Below are positions 28,426 to 37,463 of a stretch of 64,000 bases of DNA, one piece after another; positions within the stretch are counted from its first letter, which is position 1, and every line of letters begins with the position of its first letter. Source of the DNA: JBBAFS01 sp041655255. GTDB taxonomy: Bacteria; Spirochaetota; Spirochaetia; Sphaerochaetales; Sphaerochaetaceae. Made by a program: the position numbers and the translations under genes. A model generated the notes under the pieces. It saw only the letters and a list, made by a program, of their open reading frames with translations. It had not been told where the DNA came from and did not search any database. The stretch is from assembly GCA_041655255.1 (NCBI GenBank), contig JBBAFS010000001.1:8988-72987 (forward strand). The letters run 5' to 3'.

Positions 28426-28982
28426 TACTTGCCTCCCAAAGAAGTGACATAATGAGATCCAAACGCAAGGGTTTTTGCAATTCCATTAAATGTCACAGTT
28501 GAACCGCTAATACTATCGGCATCGGCTTTTGCCAATTGATTTATTTTTACAGGGACCTCACGATCTCCTCCGGTCCCAACAAACTTATTCATATAACTTG
28601 GCTCTTCAGCTTTCTTTCCAAGACCTGGGGTCTCACTGTTAGCTAACAATCGAGCATCAACAATTTCTCCATCAATGTGGTAACTTGCCATAACAGTCAT
28701 CTCTCCACCATAACCAATTCCGTCGAGTTGAAGAATATAACCGGCAAGATTTCCATCGCTATCAAGCAATTGATGTTGAGCACTCACACCAGTGCCTAAA
28801 TTCTCAGTTGTGCTTTCACCTAAAGTGTATCCGCCACTGACCTCTGCTAAAGCTTGTTGAATAACCATTGCTTCATATTCAGCAATCTTAGGAGCTGTAA
28901 GGGCATTCACCAAAGCAAGTGATAATGCAGCAATTCCTGCAATAAGGGTTAAGGTAATACCAACACGTGCTACAAACTTCAT
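28425..28982 (-). CDS. rnfG: Rnf complex subunit G (covalent FMN protein)
   Basis: The 185-residue protein has one N-terminal membrane helix (residues 6-28) and a periplasmic flavin domain. The conserved NSETPGLGKKAEEPSY segment is present. The flavin attachment site normally written SGAT is SGSTVTF here (near residue 159), keeping the Thr that is phosphoester-linked to FMN. Attachment needs an ApbE-type transferase, which is not in the window. It overlaps rnfD by four bases. Confidence 0.93.
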   Translation of the reverse strand: MKFVARVGITLTLIAGIAALSLALVNALTAPKIAEYEAMVIQQALAEVSGGYTLGESTTENLGTGVSAQHQLLDSDGNLAGYILQLDGIGYGGEMTVMASYHIDGEIVDARLLANSETPGLGKKAEEPSYMNKFVGTGGDREVPVKINQLAKADADSISGSTVTFNGIAKTLAFGSHYVTSLGGK

Positions 28983-30088
28983 GCTTCTACCCCCTTACTC
29001 TCTTTTCTAGTTTTTGTCACTTCTCCAAACCGTTTAGGAAGGATATAGCGATCAATGGTAGGAACAAAAATGTTCATCACGATGATTGCTAAAGAGACTG
29101 ACTCGGGAAGAGAACCAAAATAGCGGAGTAAGAAGACTAAAAATCCTCCACCAATACCGAAAATAATCATCCCTTTATAGGTTGTGGGGCTGGTGACCAT
29201 ATCGGTTGCCATAAAAAAGGCCCCTAACATCATACCACCACTGAACAGTTGTAACACAAAATCCCCTTCAAATAGTCCAAGTCCATTACGAACTCCACCA
29301 AAGACCCAAGCTAAGAGACTAAAGGTGGCTAAAAAGGAGATTGGGATGTGCCAAGTAATAATCTTACGAGCAAAGAGATAGATGACTCCAACTAGTAATA
29401 AGAAAGCAGATACTTCTCCAATACATCCACTCATATTCCCAAAAAAAGCATCAATGGTATATGGAGAGACGTTGATACGTAAGACCGATTGAAACCATGA
29501 ACTAAGCGATGACGCAAATTGGGTAAATGGGTATTGAACTGCCTCTAATATTCCTGTGGAAGTCAAACCAGTGACAGCACCATCACTCATGGCCATGTTC
29601 ATCTCAGTTAACATGGTTGCTGAAGTAACACTATCGACCCCAATGAGTGTTTTAGGGAGACGGTAGGTATTCATCAAATTTGTAAATGAGAAAAAGACAA
29701 ATACCCGAGCTGCTAAAGCTGGGTTAATCCAGTTTGCCCCTAATCCACCAAATGTCCACTTCACAACAAACATCGCAAATGCACTTGCAATGATAGGTAC
29801 TGCAATAGATGAGTCTGCTGGGAGGTTCATTCCAATAAGTAAACCCGTTAAAAATGCTGAACCGTCGGCAAGTGTCGACTCTTTACTTAATCGATTGAGT
29901 AAAAATTCAACACCGACTGATGATGCTATTGAAATAAGAAGAATCACCAAAGCTCGAACACCAAATACATACACTCCCCATAAAGCTGCAGGAGCTAATG
30001 CAATCGACACATCCCACATCATTGAAGCTGTACTCGCTCGATCATGCAGATGGGGCGATGAAGAAACTATAACCATTGGATCTTCCAT
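28979..30088 (-). CDS. rnfD: Rnf complex subunit D (ion-translocating, FMN)
   Basis: This integral membrane protein of 369 residues is homologous to NqrB, with about nine or ten hydrophobic segments. The segment DSVTSATMLTEM matches the family's flavin-attachment region, with Thr in SAT as the likely FMN-bearing residue. GGLGANWINPALAARVFVFFSF and FMATDMVTSPTTYKGMIIFG are strongly conserved. RnfD carries much of the Na+ or H+ path; which ion is used cannot be told from sequence by eye. The start lies one base after the rnfC stop. Confidence 0.95.
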   Translation of the reverse strand: MEDPMVIVSSSPHLHDRASTASMMWDVSIALAPAALWGVYVFGVRALVILLISIASSVGVEFLLNRLSKESTLADGSAFLTGLLIGMNLPADSSIAVPIIASAFAMFVVKWTFGGLGANWINPALAARVFVFFSFTNLMNTYRLPKTLIGVDSVTSATMLTEMNMAMSDGAVTGLTSTGILEAVQYPFTQFASSLSSWFQSVLRINVSPYTIDAFFGNMSGCIGEVSAFLLLVGVIYLFARKIITWHIPISFLATFSLLAWVFGGVRNGLGLFEGDFVLQLFSGGMMLGAFFMATDMVTSPTTYKGMIIFGIGGGFLVFLLRYFGSLPESVSLAIIVMNIFVPTIDRYILPKRFGEVTKTRKESKGVEA

Positions 30089-31399
30089 CTACTTCCTCCC
30101 TAACCGTTTTCCAAGTTTCATACCATGAACTAATGGAAGATGGGCAGGACAAACGTATGAACAACTTCCACACTCTTTGCAGTCCATCAAATTCAACTTC
30201 ATGGCCTCTTCATATTTTCTATTCTCAATTAAGCGATACAAACGTGTTGGTTGTAATCCCATAGGGCACACTGCAACACACTTACCACATGAAATACAAG
30301 GTGTTTTTGTCGCTTTATTTGATTTTTCATCTACTAAGGCTAATACTCCCGAAAATCCTTTAGTCACTGGCGTACTTTGATCATAAAATGCAAATCCCAT
30401 CATAGGACCACCACTGACGATTCGATCTGGTTGAACTTTAAAGCCTCCAGCATACTCAACTAAGTCGCTCACTTTACTCCCAATGGGAACTCGAACGTTC
30501 TTTGGTTCACTCACAGCTTCTCCACTGATGGTGACAATTCGATCAATGAGGGGTTTACGTAAAGCAATAGCTTCATAAATAGCAAATGCGGTCCCTACGT
30601 TCACCACCACAGCTCCAACATCAAGAGGTAATTTACCTGAAGGGACTTCACGGTTAATAGTTGCTTTAAGAAGTTGTTTCTCATCACCTTGTGGATATTT
30701 CACTTTCAGAGGAACAACAGTTATAGGTAAAGTAAGTTCTCTAATCTTTTGATTGAGAGCCTCAATTGCATCGGCTTTGTTATTCTCAACTCCGATGATA
30801 ATGTTTTTAGCTTCGGTGATTTTAGCAACGAACATAATCCCTTTTAAGACGTTTGTTGTCTCTTCTAACATAAGACGGTGATCTGCAGTTAAATAGGGTT
30901 CACACTCAACACCATTGATTACCAATGACTCGACTGAAGCTCCTTTAGGAACAGCGAGTTTCACATGGGTGGGGAATGTTGCTCCACCAGTACCGACAAT
31001 ACCCATCTCTTTAACAAGATCTAACATCTCTTTAGAAGAGAGCGAGTCGTACGGCTGTTCATCATAAGTAGCGAAAGGGGAATCGGGATCAACTTCAATC
31101 ACAAAGGCGTCAGTTTTAATACTGTTAGCTAACATCACTTTGCGAATTTCAAGAATTGTCCCATTCACAGGCGAGTGGATGTCAGCTGAGATAAAACTAG
31201 AGGCTTCTCCAATTTTCTCTCCTGCTGTAACACTCTCCCCTTTCTCTTTAAGCGGCTTGGCTGGAGCGCCAAGGTGTTGCGATAGCGGAATGACTAACTC
31301 AGAAGGAGTCGGTAGGATCTCAATAGCTTGACTATGAGATAACTCCTTCTTATCTTTAGGGTGCACTCCGCCCTTTTTGAACGTTGATATTCTCACCAT
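30089..31399 (-). CDS. rnfC: Rnf complex subunit C (NADH/FMN/iron-sulfur)
   Basis: RnfC is the peripheral NAD-reactive subunit. From ATG 31399 it has 436 residues. The NADH/FMN-binding part contains GIVGTGGATFPTHVKL and NGVECEPYLTADHRLM; the barrel-sandwich module is HSPVNGTILEI. Two [4Fe-4S] motifs close the chain: CISCGKCVAVCPMG and CKECGSCSYVCPAH. The start is supported by AAGGAG upstream; the frame is open to 31459 but would cross the leader hairpin. It is the first gene of rnfCDGEAB. Confidence 0.95.
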   Translation of the reverse strand: MVRISTFKKGGVHPKDKKELSHSQAIEILPTPSELVIPLSQHLGAPAKPLKEKGESVTAGEKIGEASSFISADIHSPVNGTILEIRKVMLANSIKTDAFVIEVDPDSPFATYDEQPYDSLSSKEMLDLVKEMGIVGTGGATFPTHVKLAVPKGASVESLVINGVECEPYLTADHRLMLEETTNVLKGIMFVAKITEAKNIIIGVENNKADAIEALNQKIRELTLPITVVPLKVKYPQGDEKQLLKATINREVPSGKLPLDVGAVVVNVGTAFAIYEAIALRKPLIDRIVTISGEAVSEPKNVRVPIGSKVSDLVEYAGGFKVQPDRIVSGGPMMGFAFYDQSTPVTKGFSGVLALVDEKSNKATKTPCISCGKCVAVCPMGLQPTRLYRLIENRKYEEAMKLNLMDCKECGSCSYVCPAHLPLVHGMKLGKRLGRK

Positions 31400-31419
31400 G
31401 GTGTGAAACTCCTTTATAT

Positions 31420-31455
31420 AAAGAGAGGGCGGTTTACCCTCTTTGATTGATTGTA
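31420..31455 (-). promoter_or_regulatory. rnf operon promoter and 5' leader hairpin
   Basis: On the minus strand a -10-like TACAAT (31455-31450) has only a weak -35 upstream. A hairpin AAAGAGGG / CCCTCTCTTT (31444-31420) follows at once and sits directly before the AAGGAG of rnfC. The predicted RNA would begin close to the hairpin. Confidence 0.45.
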
Positions 31456-31512
31456 ACATTGAAATCGAACTACGTCTTCATATCTTACAAGAAAAAGGGT
31501 ATAACAGTAAAC

Positions 31513-32376
31513 ATGAACCGTATCATACGTCAGGTTTTTTGGAAGATTCGTGGAACAAAGATTTTCGCTTTAGTTGGAAAAAGTGGGACAGGTAAGAGTT
31601 TCCGCTCAAAACTCATCGCTCAAAAGCATAATATCGATGTTATCATCGATGATGGGTTACTCATCCAAGGGGATCGTATCTTAGCTGGACGCTCTGCCAA
31701 ACGGGAACAAAACTTCTTAACTGCTGTACGTACTGCACTATTTGATGATGATGAACATCAAGCTCAAGCCCTAGAGGCTCTACAAAAAGCTAAATACCGC
31801 AGGTTATTGATTATTGGTACAAGCGAAAAGATGGTTCATAAAATTGCTGCACGCCTTTATTTGCCTAACATTGAAAGAATATTTCACATTGAAGAGATTG
31901 CTACTCGTGAAGAGATAGAAACTGCTATGAGAATACGGTTCTCAGAGGGGAAACACGTCATCCCTGTTCCAAGTATTGAAATTACCCGTAACTATCCACA
32001 GATTGTCTACGACTCAATGAGAGTCTTTTTTAAACGCAAATTTTCTTGGCCTTGGAATAGAAGACAAAAAGGATATGAAAAGACCATTGTTCGTCCTGAG
32101 TTTAGTCAATATGGGAAAATAACGATGAGTGAGTCGGCTTTGACTCAAATGGTTATTCATTGTCTCGATGAGTTTGATAATGTGATTAAAGTAAAGAAGG
32201 TCTTAGCGAACGTGGTTCCCGAAGGGTACAACCTTACAGTGAAACTTCGTGTTCCTATGAGACACCAAATATCAACCTCTTTAGCCGGCTTACAAGAGTA
32301 TATTGCAGATGCACTAGAAAAATATGGTGGTATTTTTGTCTCTAAGGTGAATCTTGAGATTGAGGAGTGGGGTTAG
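31513..32376 (+). CDS. P-loop ATPase with a C-terminal Asp23/Gls24-like domain, unknown role
   Basis: The N-terminal two thirds hold a P-loop domain: Walker A LVGKSGTGKSF near residue 20, then IIDDGLLIQGDRILAGRSAKRE and a Walker-B-like RRLLIIGTSE. The block GKHVIPVPSIEITRNYPQIV follows and then RPEFSQYGKITMSE. The last 80 residues (ALTQMVIHCLDEFDNVIKVK to FVSKVNLEIEE) have the size and alternation of an Asp23/Gls24 envelope-stress domain. I recall similar uncharacterised proteins in Clostridia, but the function is unknown. ATG 31513 is preferred; an upstream TTG frame to 31447 has no support. The gene is divergent from rnfC and overlaps pcnB at its 3' end by 35 bases. Confidence 0.75.
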   Translation: MNRIIRQVFWKIRGTKIFALVGKSGTGKSFRSKLIAQKHNIDVIIDDGLLIQGDRILAGRSAKREQNFLTAVRTALFDDDEHQAQALEALQKAKYRRLLIIGTSEKMVHKIAARLYLPNIERIFHIEEIATREEIETAMRIRFSEGKHVIPVPSIEITRNYPQIVYDSMRVFFKRKFSWPWNRRQKGYEKTIVRPEFSQYGKITMSESALTQMVIHCLDEFDNVIKVKKVLANVVPEGYNLTVKLRVPMRHQISTSLAGLQEYIADALEKYGGIFVSKVNLEIEEWG

Positions 32377-33571
32377 CCTTCCCTTTCGTTCTTTTTCTTC
32401 TTTTATGAGAAGAGCGTCCTGCTTGTTGCCCTTTTTTCGTCCGTTGTGTCTCTCTTTTCTGGCTTTTAGTTTTAAAACCTATCGCATTTGGCAATCTAAT
32501 CGGTTTACGCGATTTAATGCAGTGAGGAGGAATCTCCAAATTCCAACTCTTTAATAAGAGAGTCGTTGCCATCTCCACATCATAATTTGGTGGAGTTAAT
32601 GGATTGATCAAATTCTTTACTGTGAGATACGTCTCTTTAAACAGCTCTTCTATCTGTTCAAAGGAATCTGGCTTTTCTATAAACGGTGCAACAAGAGCTT
32701 TTATCATCTCAGCTTTTAATTGCTCAACACTCTCCTCCCCGCTTTGTTTTGCCTCATTGATTAATGTATCGAGTTGATCTAAAGAAGAGTACACTTTATG
32801 TATATCCTTAGAGACACTGATACATGGAAGAACGTACACTAATAACTTATATGCTTGAAGTTCTTGTATGATTGCACTGGCATAGCCTGAAGCTAAGATT
32901 TTAGAGACCTCTTCTGTTAAGCGAGAAGTGGAGACTCGTGCTAAGTGTTGATAATTCTTTTTGATTGACCGTCTTGTTTTATAAGCGATAGCAAATGTAG
33001 TACTAACACTATATTTAATAGCTCGAATCATACGAACCGGATCTTCAATAAATGAATCTGGTAGCGGAATCACCGAAACAATACGTCTTCTTTTAATATC
33101 TTCAAGACCGTTGTTAAAATCTAACAACGACCCATCGGTGGGATCGTAATATAAACTGTTAATTGTGAAGTCTCTTCTTTTCGCATCTTGGTCGACTGTA
33201 CCATAGATACTTCCACCTTCCTCATCATCACCACTACGAAAGGTAGATACTTCGATAATTTTATCGCTAAATGTGAGATGGACTAATCGAAAACGACGAC
33301 CAATAATACGAGCATTCCAAAATATTTTATGCACTTGGCGAGGAGTTGCACTTGTGGAGATATCAAAATCTTTAGGAGTTCTTCCCAACAGTAAATCACG
33401 CACTGCTCCACCCACAATATACGCTTCATGTCGTGATTGCTTTAATTTTTTCACAACCCATAGTGCATCGAGGTCAATTCTCTTTGGTTCAATATTATGT
33501 TCATTTGACGTAAAGATGTGTGCAACTGGAACATGATTTCCACCAGCATCTCTTTTGTAGCGTATTCGCAT
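32342..33571 (-). CDS. pcnB: Poly(A) polymerase-type class II nucleotidyltransferase
   Basis: This is a template-independent RNA nucleotidyltransferase of 409 residues. The catalytic motif is AYIVGGAVRDLLLGRTPKDF followed by DISTSATP. The segment IIGRRFRLVHL fits the signature that separates poly(A) polymerases from CCA-adding enzymes, and RRDFTINSLYYDP follows. The C terminus is a basic tail (KRRKRTKGK and more) like that of E. coli PcnB, suited to RNA binding. A separate CCA enzyme is encoded at 45247-46611, so a poly(A) or RNA-decay role is the best reading. AAAGGA precedes the ATG. Confidence 0.88.
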   Translation of the reverse strand: MRIRYKRDAGGNHVPVAHIFTSNEHNIEPKRIDLDALWVVKKLKQSRHEAYIVGGAVRDLLLGRTPKDFDISTSATPRQVHKIFWNARIIGRRFRLVHLTFSDKIIEVSTFRSGDDEEGGSIYGTVDQDAKRRDFTINSLYYDPTDGSLLDFNNGLEDIKRRRIVSVIPLPDSFIEDPVRMIRAIKYSVSTTFAIAYKTRRSIKKNYQHLARVSTSRLTEEVSKILASGYASAIIQELQAYKLLVYVLPCISVSKDIHKVYSSLDQLDTLINEAKQSGEESVEQLKAEMIKALVAPFIEKPDSFEQIEELFKETYLTVKNLINPLTPPNYDVEMATTLLLKSWNLEIPPHCIKSRKPIRLPNAIGFKTKSQKRETQRTKKGQQAGRSSHKRRKRTKGKANPTPQSQDSP

Positions 33572-33593
33572 GATGTTCCTTTATACGGACTTC

Positions 33594-33622
33594 TTGCAGT
33601 TTCCAACTGATTTGTTTACACT
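33594..33622 (+). promoter_or_regulatory. Promoter of hisS
   Basis: TTGCAG (33594-33599), a 17-base spacer and TACACT (33617-33622). The leader of about 40 bases contains AGGAG before the hisS ATG. Confidence 0.55.
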
Positions 33623-33671
33623 CATGTGTGTATACCATCTCACCTAAAAAAGCAACAGGAGCTTTATTTTC

Positions 33672-34964
33672 ATGATACAACCAAAAGTGCTAAAGGGCTT
33701 TAGAGACTCCCTTCCTCGACAAGAAATTATTAAAAAAGAGGTTATAGCCACATTAGAAAAGACATTTTCCACATACGGCTTTGTCCCTATCGATACACCT
33801 GCTTTAGAGTACACCGAAGTACTCCTTGGTAAAGGTGGTGGTGAAACCGATAAACAGATCTTCCACTTCCTCGATAACGGTGGGCGTGATGTAGCTTTAA
33901 GATTCGATTTAACTGTCCCCTTTGCCCGTTTTATGGCAACTCACACTCATCATCTTCAACTCCCCTTTAAACGGTTTCATGTTGCTAAAGTGTGGCGAGG
34001 AGAGAATCCTCAAAAAGGGAGATATCGAGAGTTCTTCCAATGTGATTTTGATATCGTTGGAATTGACTCACTTCAAGCCGATGTCGAAATTGTGACTATG
34101 ATTCACAGTGCACTAGTGGCGCTCGATGTAGAAAAGTTCACCATTTTACTATCACACCGAGGAATCTTAAATGAGTTATTAGCTTCATTAGGGGTTGAAA
34201 ACCACTCTACTGAGATTTTGCGCATTATCGATAAAATAAGTAAAATTGGTGCTGATGCGGTACAAGAACAACTTATTACTCTCTTACAAGATCAAAAAAC
34301 AACTGATACTATTCTTAAATACATCCATTCACATAAGGATAACACCCCATTTGAGACCTTAGAGGAGATGAGAGTTCTTATCCCGAGTGCTGAGACTCAT
34401 ATTAATCACTTACAACAATTGCTTACCTATGTAGAACACCTCGGTATTGAAGATCGATTCACAATCGACCCATCGATTACTCGTGGGTTAGATTACTATA
34501 CAGGAATTGTCTATGAGACACTGTTAGATGATCTACCTGACATTGGTTCTATTTGTTCAGGTGGTCGGTACAACGATTTAGCCTCTTTATATACAAAACA
34601 ACACCTTCCAGGTGTAGGGGCATCTATTGGACTAGATCGCCTGTTAACTGCTTTAGAGGAGTTAGATCATCCCTTGGTAAGTGAACTCTCTGCGAGTGAT
34701 GTGATTATTTTTAACCAAGATGAGGAGCTTTCTATTCACTACCATAAAACTGCCCATCTCTTACGAAAAGAGGGAATTAGCACCCTCTTATTATTAGAGA
34801 CAAAGAAGATGGGGCCTCAGTTCAAATATGCTCAAGCACACCATATCCCCTATGGGTTGTACCACACTGAACAAGGTCAATTTACATTGAGACACTTAGA
34901 GAGTCGGACTGACTACCCTCATCTCAAATTGGAAGATGTGGTTGAACACTTAAAGAGGATGTAA
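33672..34964 (+). CDS. hisS: Histidyl-tRNA synthetase
   Basis: This class II synthetase charges tRNA-His. It has 430 residues. Motif 1 lies around YGFVPIDTPALEYTEVL, motif 2 is FKRFHVAKVWRGENPQKGRYREFFQCDFD, seen here in conserved order, and motif 3 is GVGASIGLDRLL. The histidine-specific motif GLDYYTGIVYE is intact. It is followed after three bases by the helicase gene. Confidence 0.96.
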   Translation: MIQPKVLKGFRDSLPRQEIIKKEVIATLEKTFSTYGFVPIDTPALEYTEVLLGKGGGETDKQIFHFLDNGGRDVALRFDLTVPFARFMATHTHHLQLPFKRFHVAKVWRGENPQKGRYREFFQCDFDIVGIDSLQADVEIVTMIHSALVALDVEKFTILLSHRGILNELLASLGVENHSTEILRIIDKISKIGADAVQEQLITLLQDQKTTDTILKYIHSHKDNTPFETLEEMRVLIPSAETHINHLQQLLTYVEHLGIEDRFTIDPSITRGLDYYTGIVYETLLDDLPDIGSICSGGRYNDLASLYTKQHLPGVGASIGLDRLLTALEELDHPLVSELSASDVIIFNQDEELSIHYHKTAHLLRKEGISTLLLLETKKMGPQFKYAQAHHIPYGLYHTEQGQFTLRHLESRTDYPHLKLEDVVEHLKRM

Positions 34965-34967
34965 AAC

Positions 34968-37463
34968 ATGTTTACCATGACTCACCTTCCTGTGTATCAA
35001 CACCGGAAAGAGATCCTCTTTTCCTTAAAAGAAAATCAAGTAATCGTCGTTGAATCTCCAACTGGAAGTGGAAAGACGACTCAAATCCCCCTTATTTTAC
35101 ATGAAGCTGGTTATACTGATGAAAAGATGGTCGGTATCACCCAACCTCGTCGTATTGCAACACTCTCAGTAAGTGAATTTATCGAAAAACAAATTGATAA
35201 AGAGCCTGGATTTGTCGGTTATAAAATGCGCTTTAGTGATACCACCGAAGCCAATACTAAAATTAAAGTGATGACTGATGGGATGCTTTTGATGGAGTTA
35301 AAAGCCGATCCCTTATTAAGTCGTTATTCGGTGATGTTAGTCGATGAAGCACACGAGCGGAGTTTAAACATCGATTTTGTGTTAGGCCTATTACATCATG
35401 TACTTGCTCAACGCCCCGATTTTAAGCTTATCATCTCATCAGCTACGATAAACACTAAAGTCTTTAGTTCTTTTTACAATAATGCTCCCATTATTAAGAT
35501 TGATTCACGCCCATTTCCTGTCACTGTGAATTACAAACCTCTCACTCGCCCCTACGACCGAGATGAGATTTTTGAAGTGATTACCTCGTTAGTAGAAAAA
35601 AGTATCACTGAAGATCAAGGAGACCTCCTTATCTTTTTACCAGGTGAATTTGATATCAAAATGGCAATGAGTTATCTCCAAAGTTCACCACTACATCACA
35701 AGATGATGGTGTTACCCCTTTTTGGACGTCTCTCTAAAGAGGAGCAACATCGAGTCTTTATTCCAACTCCTCAAGGGAAAACAAAAGTCGTTGTTGCTAC
35801 GAACATTGCCGAAACAAGTATTACCATAGATGGCATTAAAGTCGTTATCGACTCAGGAGTAGCAAAAGTAAATTACTACAACCAAATGAACTTTACCTCT
35901 TCGTTAGTGAGTTTACCCATTAGCCGCTCCTCATGTGAACAACGTTCTGGAAGAGCAGGAAGAGTTGCCCCAGGAGTCTGTTATAGACTCTACACAAAAG
36001 AGGATTACAACAGTCGACATCGGTACGCTTTAGAAGAGATTTTACGAGTCGATCTATCTGAAGTTGTACTACGGATGAGTGAATTGGGCATTTATGAGTA
36101 TGAGTCATTCCCTTTTATCACAAAACCAAAAAAACGTGCTATTACTAGTGCCGAAGAGACACTTAAGTTCATTGGCGCCATAGATGACAAACGTCACATC
36201 ACTGACATTGGGGATATGATGGTCCGCTTTCCCCTTCTTCCTCGTCACTCACGAGTGTTAGTCGAAGCTATGGTGAGCGCCCCTAACGTGTTAGACGAAG
36301 TTATTACTGCAGTAGCCTTTCTCTCTTCTAAATCTCCTTTTATTCTCCCTCCTGGAGAAGAAGCTCAAGCTAAAGAGGCTCATCGTGTTTTTAACAATGA
36401 GATGGGAGATTTTATCTCATACTTAGAGATATACGAGAGATACCTCAAACAAAGAGGGAAAAAAGCGAAAGAGAACTGGTGTAAACGCTACTATTTAGAT
36501 ATCCCTTCGATGGGAGAGATTCATCACGTCAAAGAGCAGTTATCTGAAATTGTAAGTGAATTAGGTTTTCCACTTACTAGTGGAGGATCACAAAAAGAGT
36601 ATCTGTGTTGCTTAGCAACAGGGTTGTTACAAAATGTGTGTATCCGTTCTCAACGGAATATCTATCAAACTCTTACTGCAGGACAAATCTTTTTACATCC
36701 AGGATCTGCGTGGTTTAGTGAACTTCCTCAATATATCCTAGCGGGGGAAATTGTCCAAACCTCACGTTTGTATGCCCGTACCGTCTCTCCATTAAAAAGA
36801 GAGTGGTTAAACTCAATTCACAGTGACTTACGTTCCCAGTTAGTAAACTCATTAAAAAAGGGAGTAGCTAAAGAGCGAAAAGAGAAACCAAAACAGAGTC
36901 GCACTACCTTGGAAAAAGAGGGCAAAGGGGAGATAACACTCATTTACAAACACCCATTTCAATTTGCCCAAGGTCCTAAAGGGAAAAGGCGAGTTGTTAT
37001 TATTCCAGTGGAAGAATTAGCCTATTTAGCTCGTGCAAATAAAACTGCCCGAACTCGTCCTAAAAACATCCCTGCTACACTCTCATACCAAGGACACTAT
37101 ATTCATTACGGTGATCGTCTACAAACTATTTTAGATCTCGATGGAAAACTCTTTTTAGATAAAGGTATTTTAGAAGCTCCCCCAAAAGGGGTCTTTTACA
37201 CCACCGATTTAGATAACTTATATGACAACTTAGAGTGGGTGTTAGCCCTTTGCCGTCTTAAAAAGAGGAAAAAAGAGTTGGGTTTTATCTTTTTAGAGTA
37301 TTCAGCAAGTGGAGTATACCGCTTTGGAGTCACTGATAGTGCTTTTGAAGCATTAGACAACTCATTATATGCTTTAACACAACTCTTATACGATGTAGAA
37401 AAATCTCCCTTAGCTAACAGGGTTCAAAAACTCTTTAATCAATTAGTCTCATTGTATGATTAG
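34968..37463 (+). CDS. DEAH-box ATP-dependent RNA helicase (HrpA-like)
   Basis: The 831-residue protein has all SF2 DEAH motifs: Walker A SPTGSGKTTQIP, QPRRIA, DEAHERSLN, SSATIN, NIAETSITIDG and QRSGRAGR, then the HA2 winged-helix region. The C terminus differs from E. coli HrpA (about 1300 residues): after the OB-fold region there is a unique segment of about 180 residues with a basic linker (KKGVAKERKEKPKQSR). Likely roles are RNA remodelling or ribosome rescue; a direct assignment is not possible. It is cotranscribed with hisS and overlaps aroB at the 3' end by 15 bases. Confidence 0.9.
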   Translation: MFTMTHLPVYQHRKEILFSLKENQVIVVESPTGSGKTTQIPLILHEAGYTDEKMVGITQPRRIATLSVSEFIEKQIDKEPGFVGYKMRFSDTTEANTKIKVMTDGMLLMELKADPLLSRYSVMLVDEAHERSLNIDFVLGLLHHVLAQRPDFKLIISSATINTKVFSSFYNNAPIIKIDSRPFPVTVNYKPLTRPYDRDEIFEVITSLVEKSITEDQGDLLIFLPGEFDIKMAMSYLQSSPLHHKMMVLPLFGRLSKEEQHRVFIPTPQGKTKVVVATNIAETSITIDGIKVVIDSGVAKVNYYNQMNFTSSLVSLPISRSSCEQRSGRAGRVAPGVCYRLYTKEDYNSRHRYALEEILRVDLSEVVLRMSELGIYEYESFPFITKPKKRAITSAEETLKFIGAIDDKRHITDIGDMMVRFPLLPRHSRVLVEAMVSAPNVLDEVITAVAFLSSKSPFILPPGEEAQAKEAHRVFNNEMGDFISYLEIYERYLKQRGKKAKENWCKRYYLDIPSMGEIHHVKEQLSEIVSELGFPLTSGGSQKEYLCCLATGLLQNVCIRSQRNIYQTLTAGQIFLHPGSAWFSELPQYILAGEIVQTSRLYARTVSPLKREWLNSIHSDLRSQLVNSLKKGVAKERKEKPKQSRTTLEKEGKGEITLIYKHPFQFAQGPKGKRRVVIIPVEELAYLARANKTARTRPKNIPATLSYQGHYIHYGDRLQTILDLDGKLFLDKGILEAPPKGVFYTTDLDNLYDNLEWVLALCRLKKRKKELGFIFLEYSASGVYRFGVTDSAFEALDNSLYALTQLLYDVEKSPLANRVQKLFNQLVSLYD

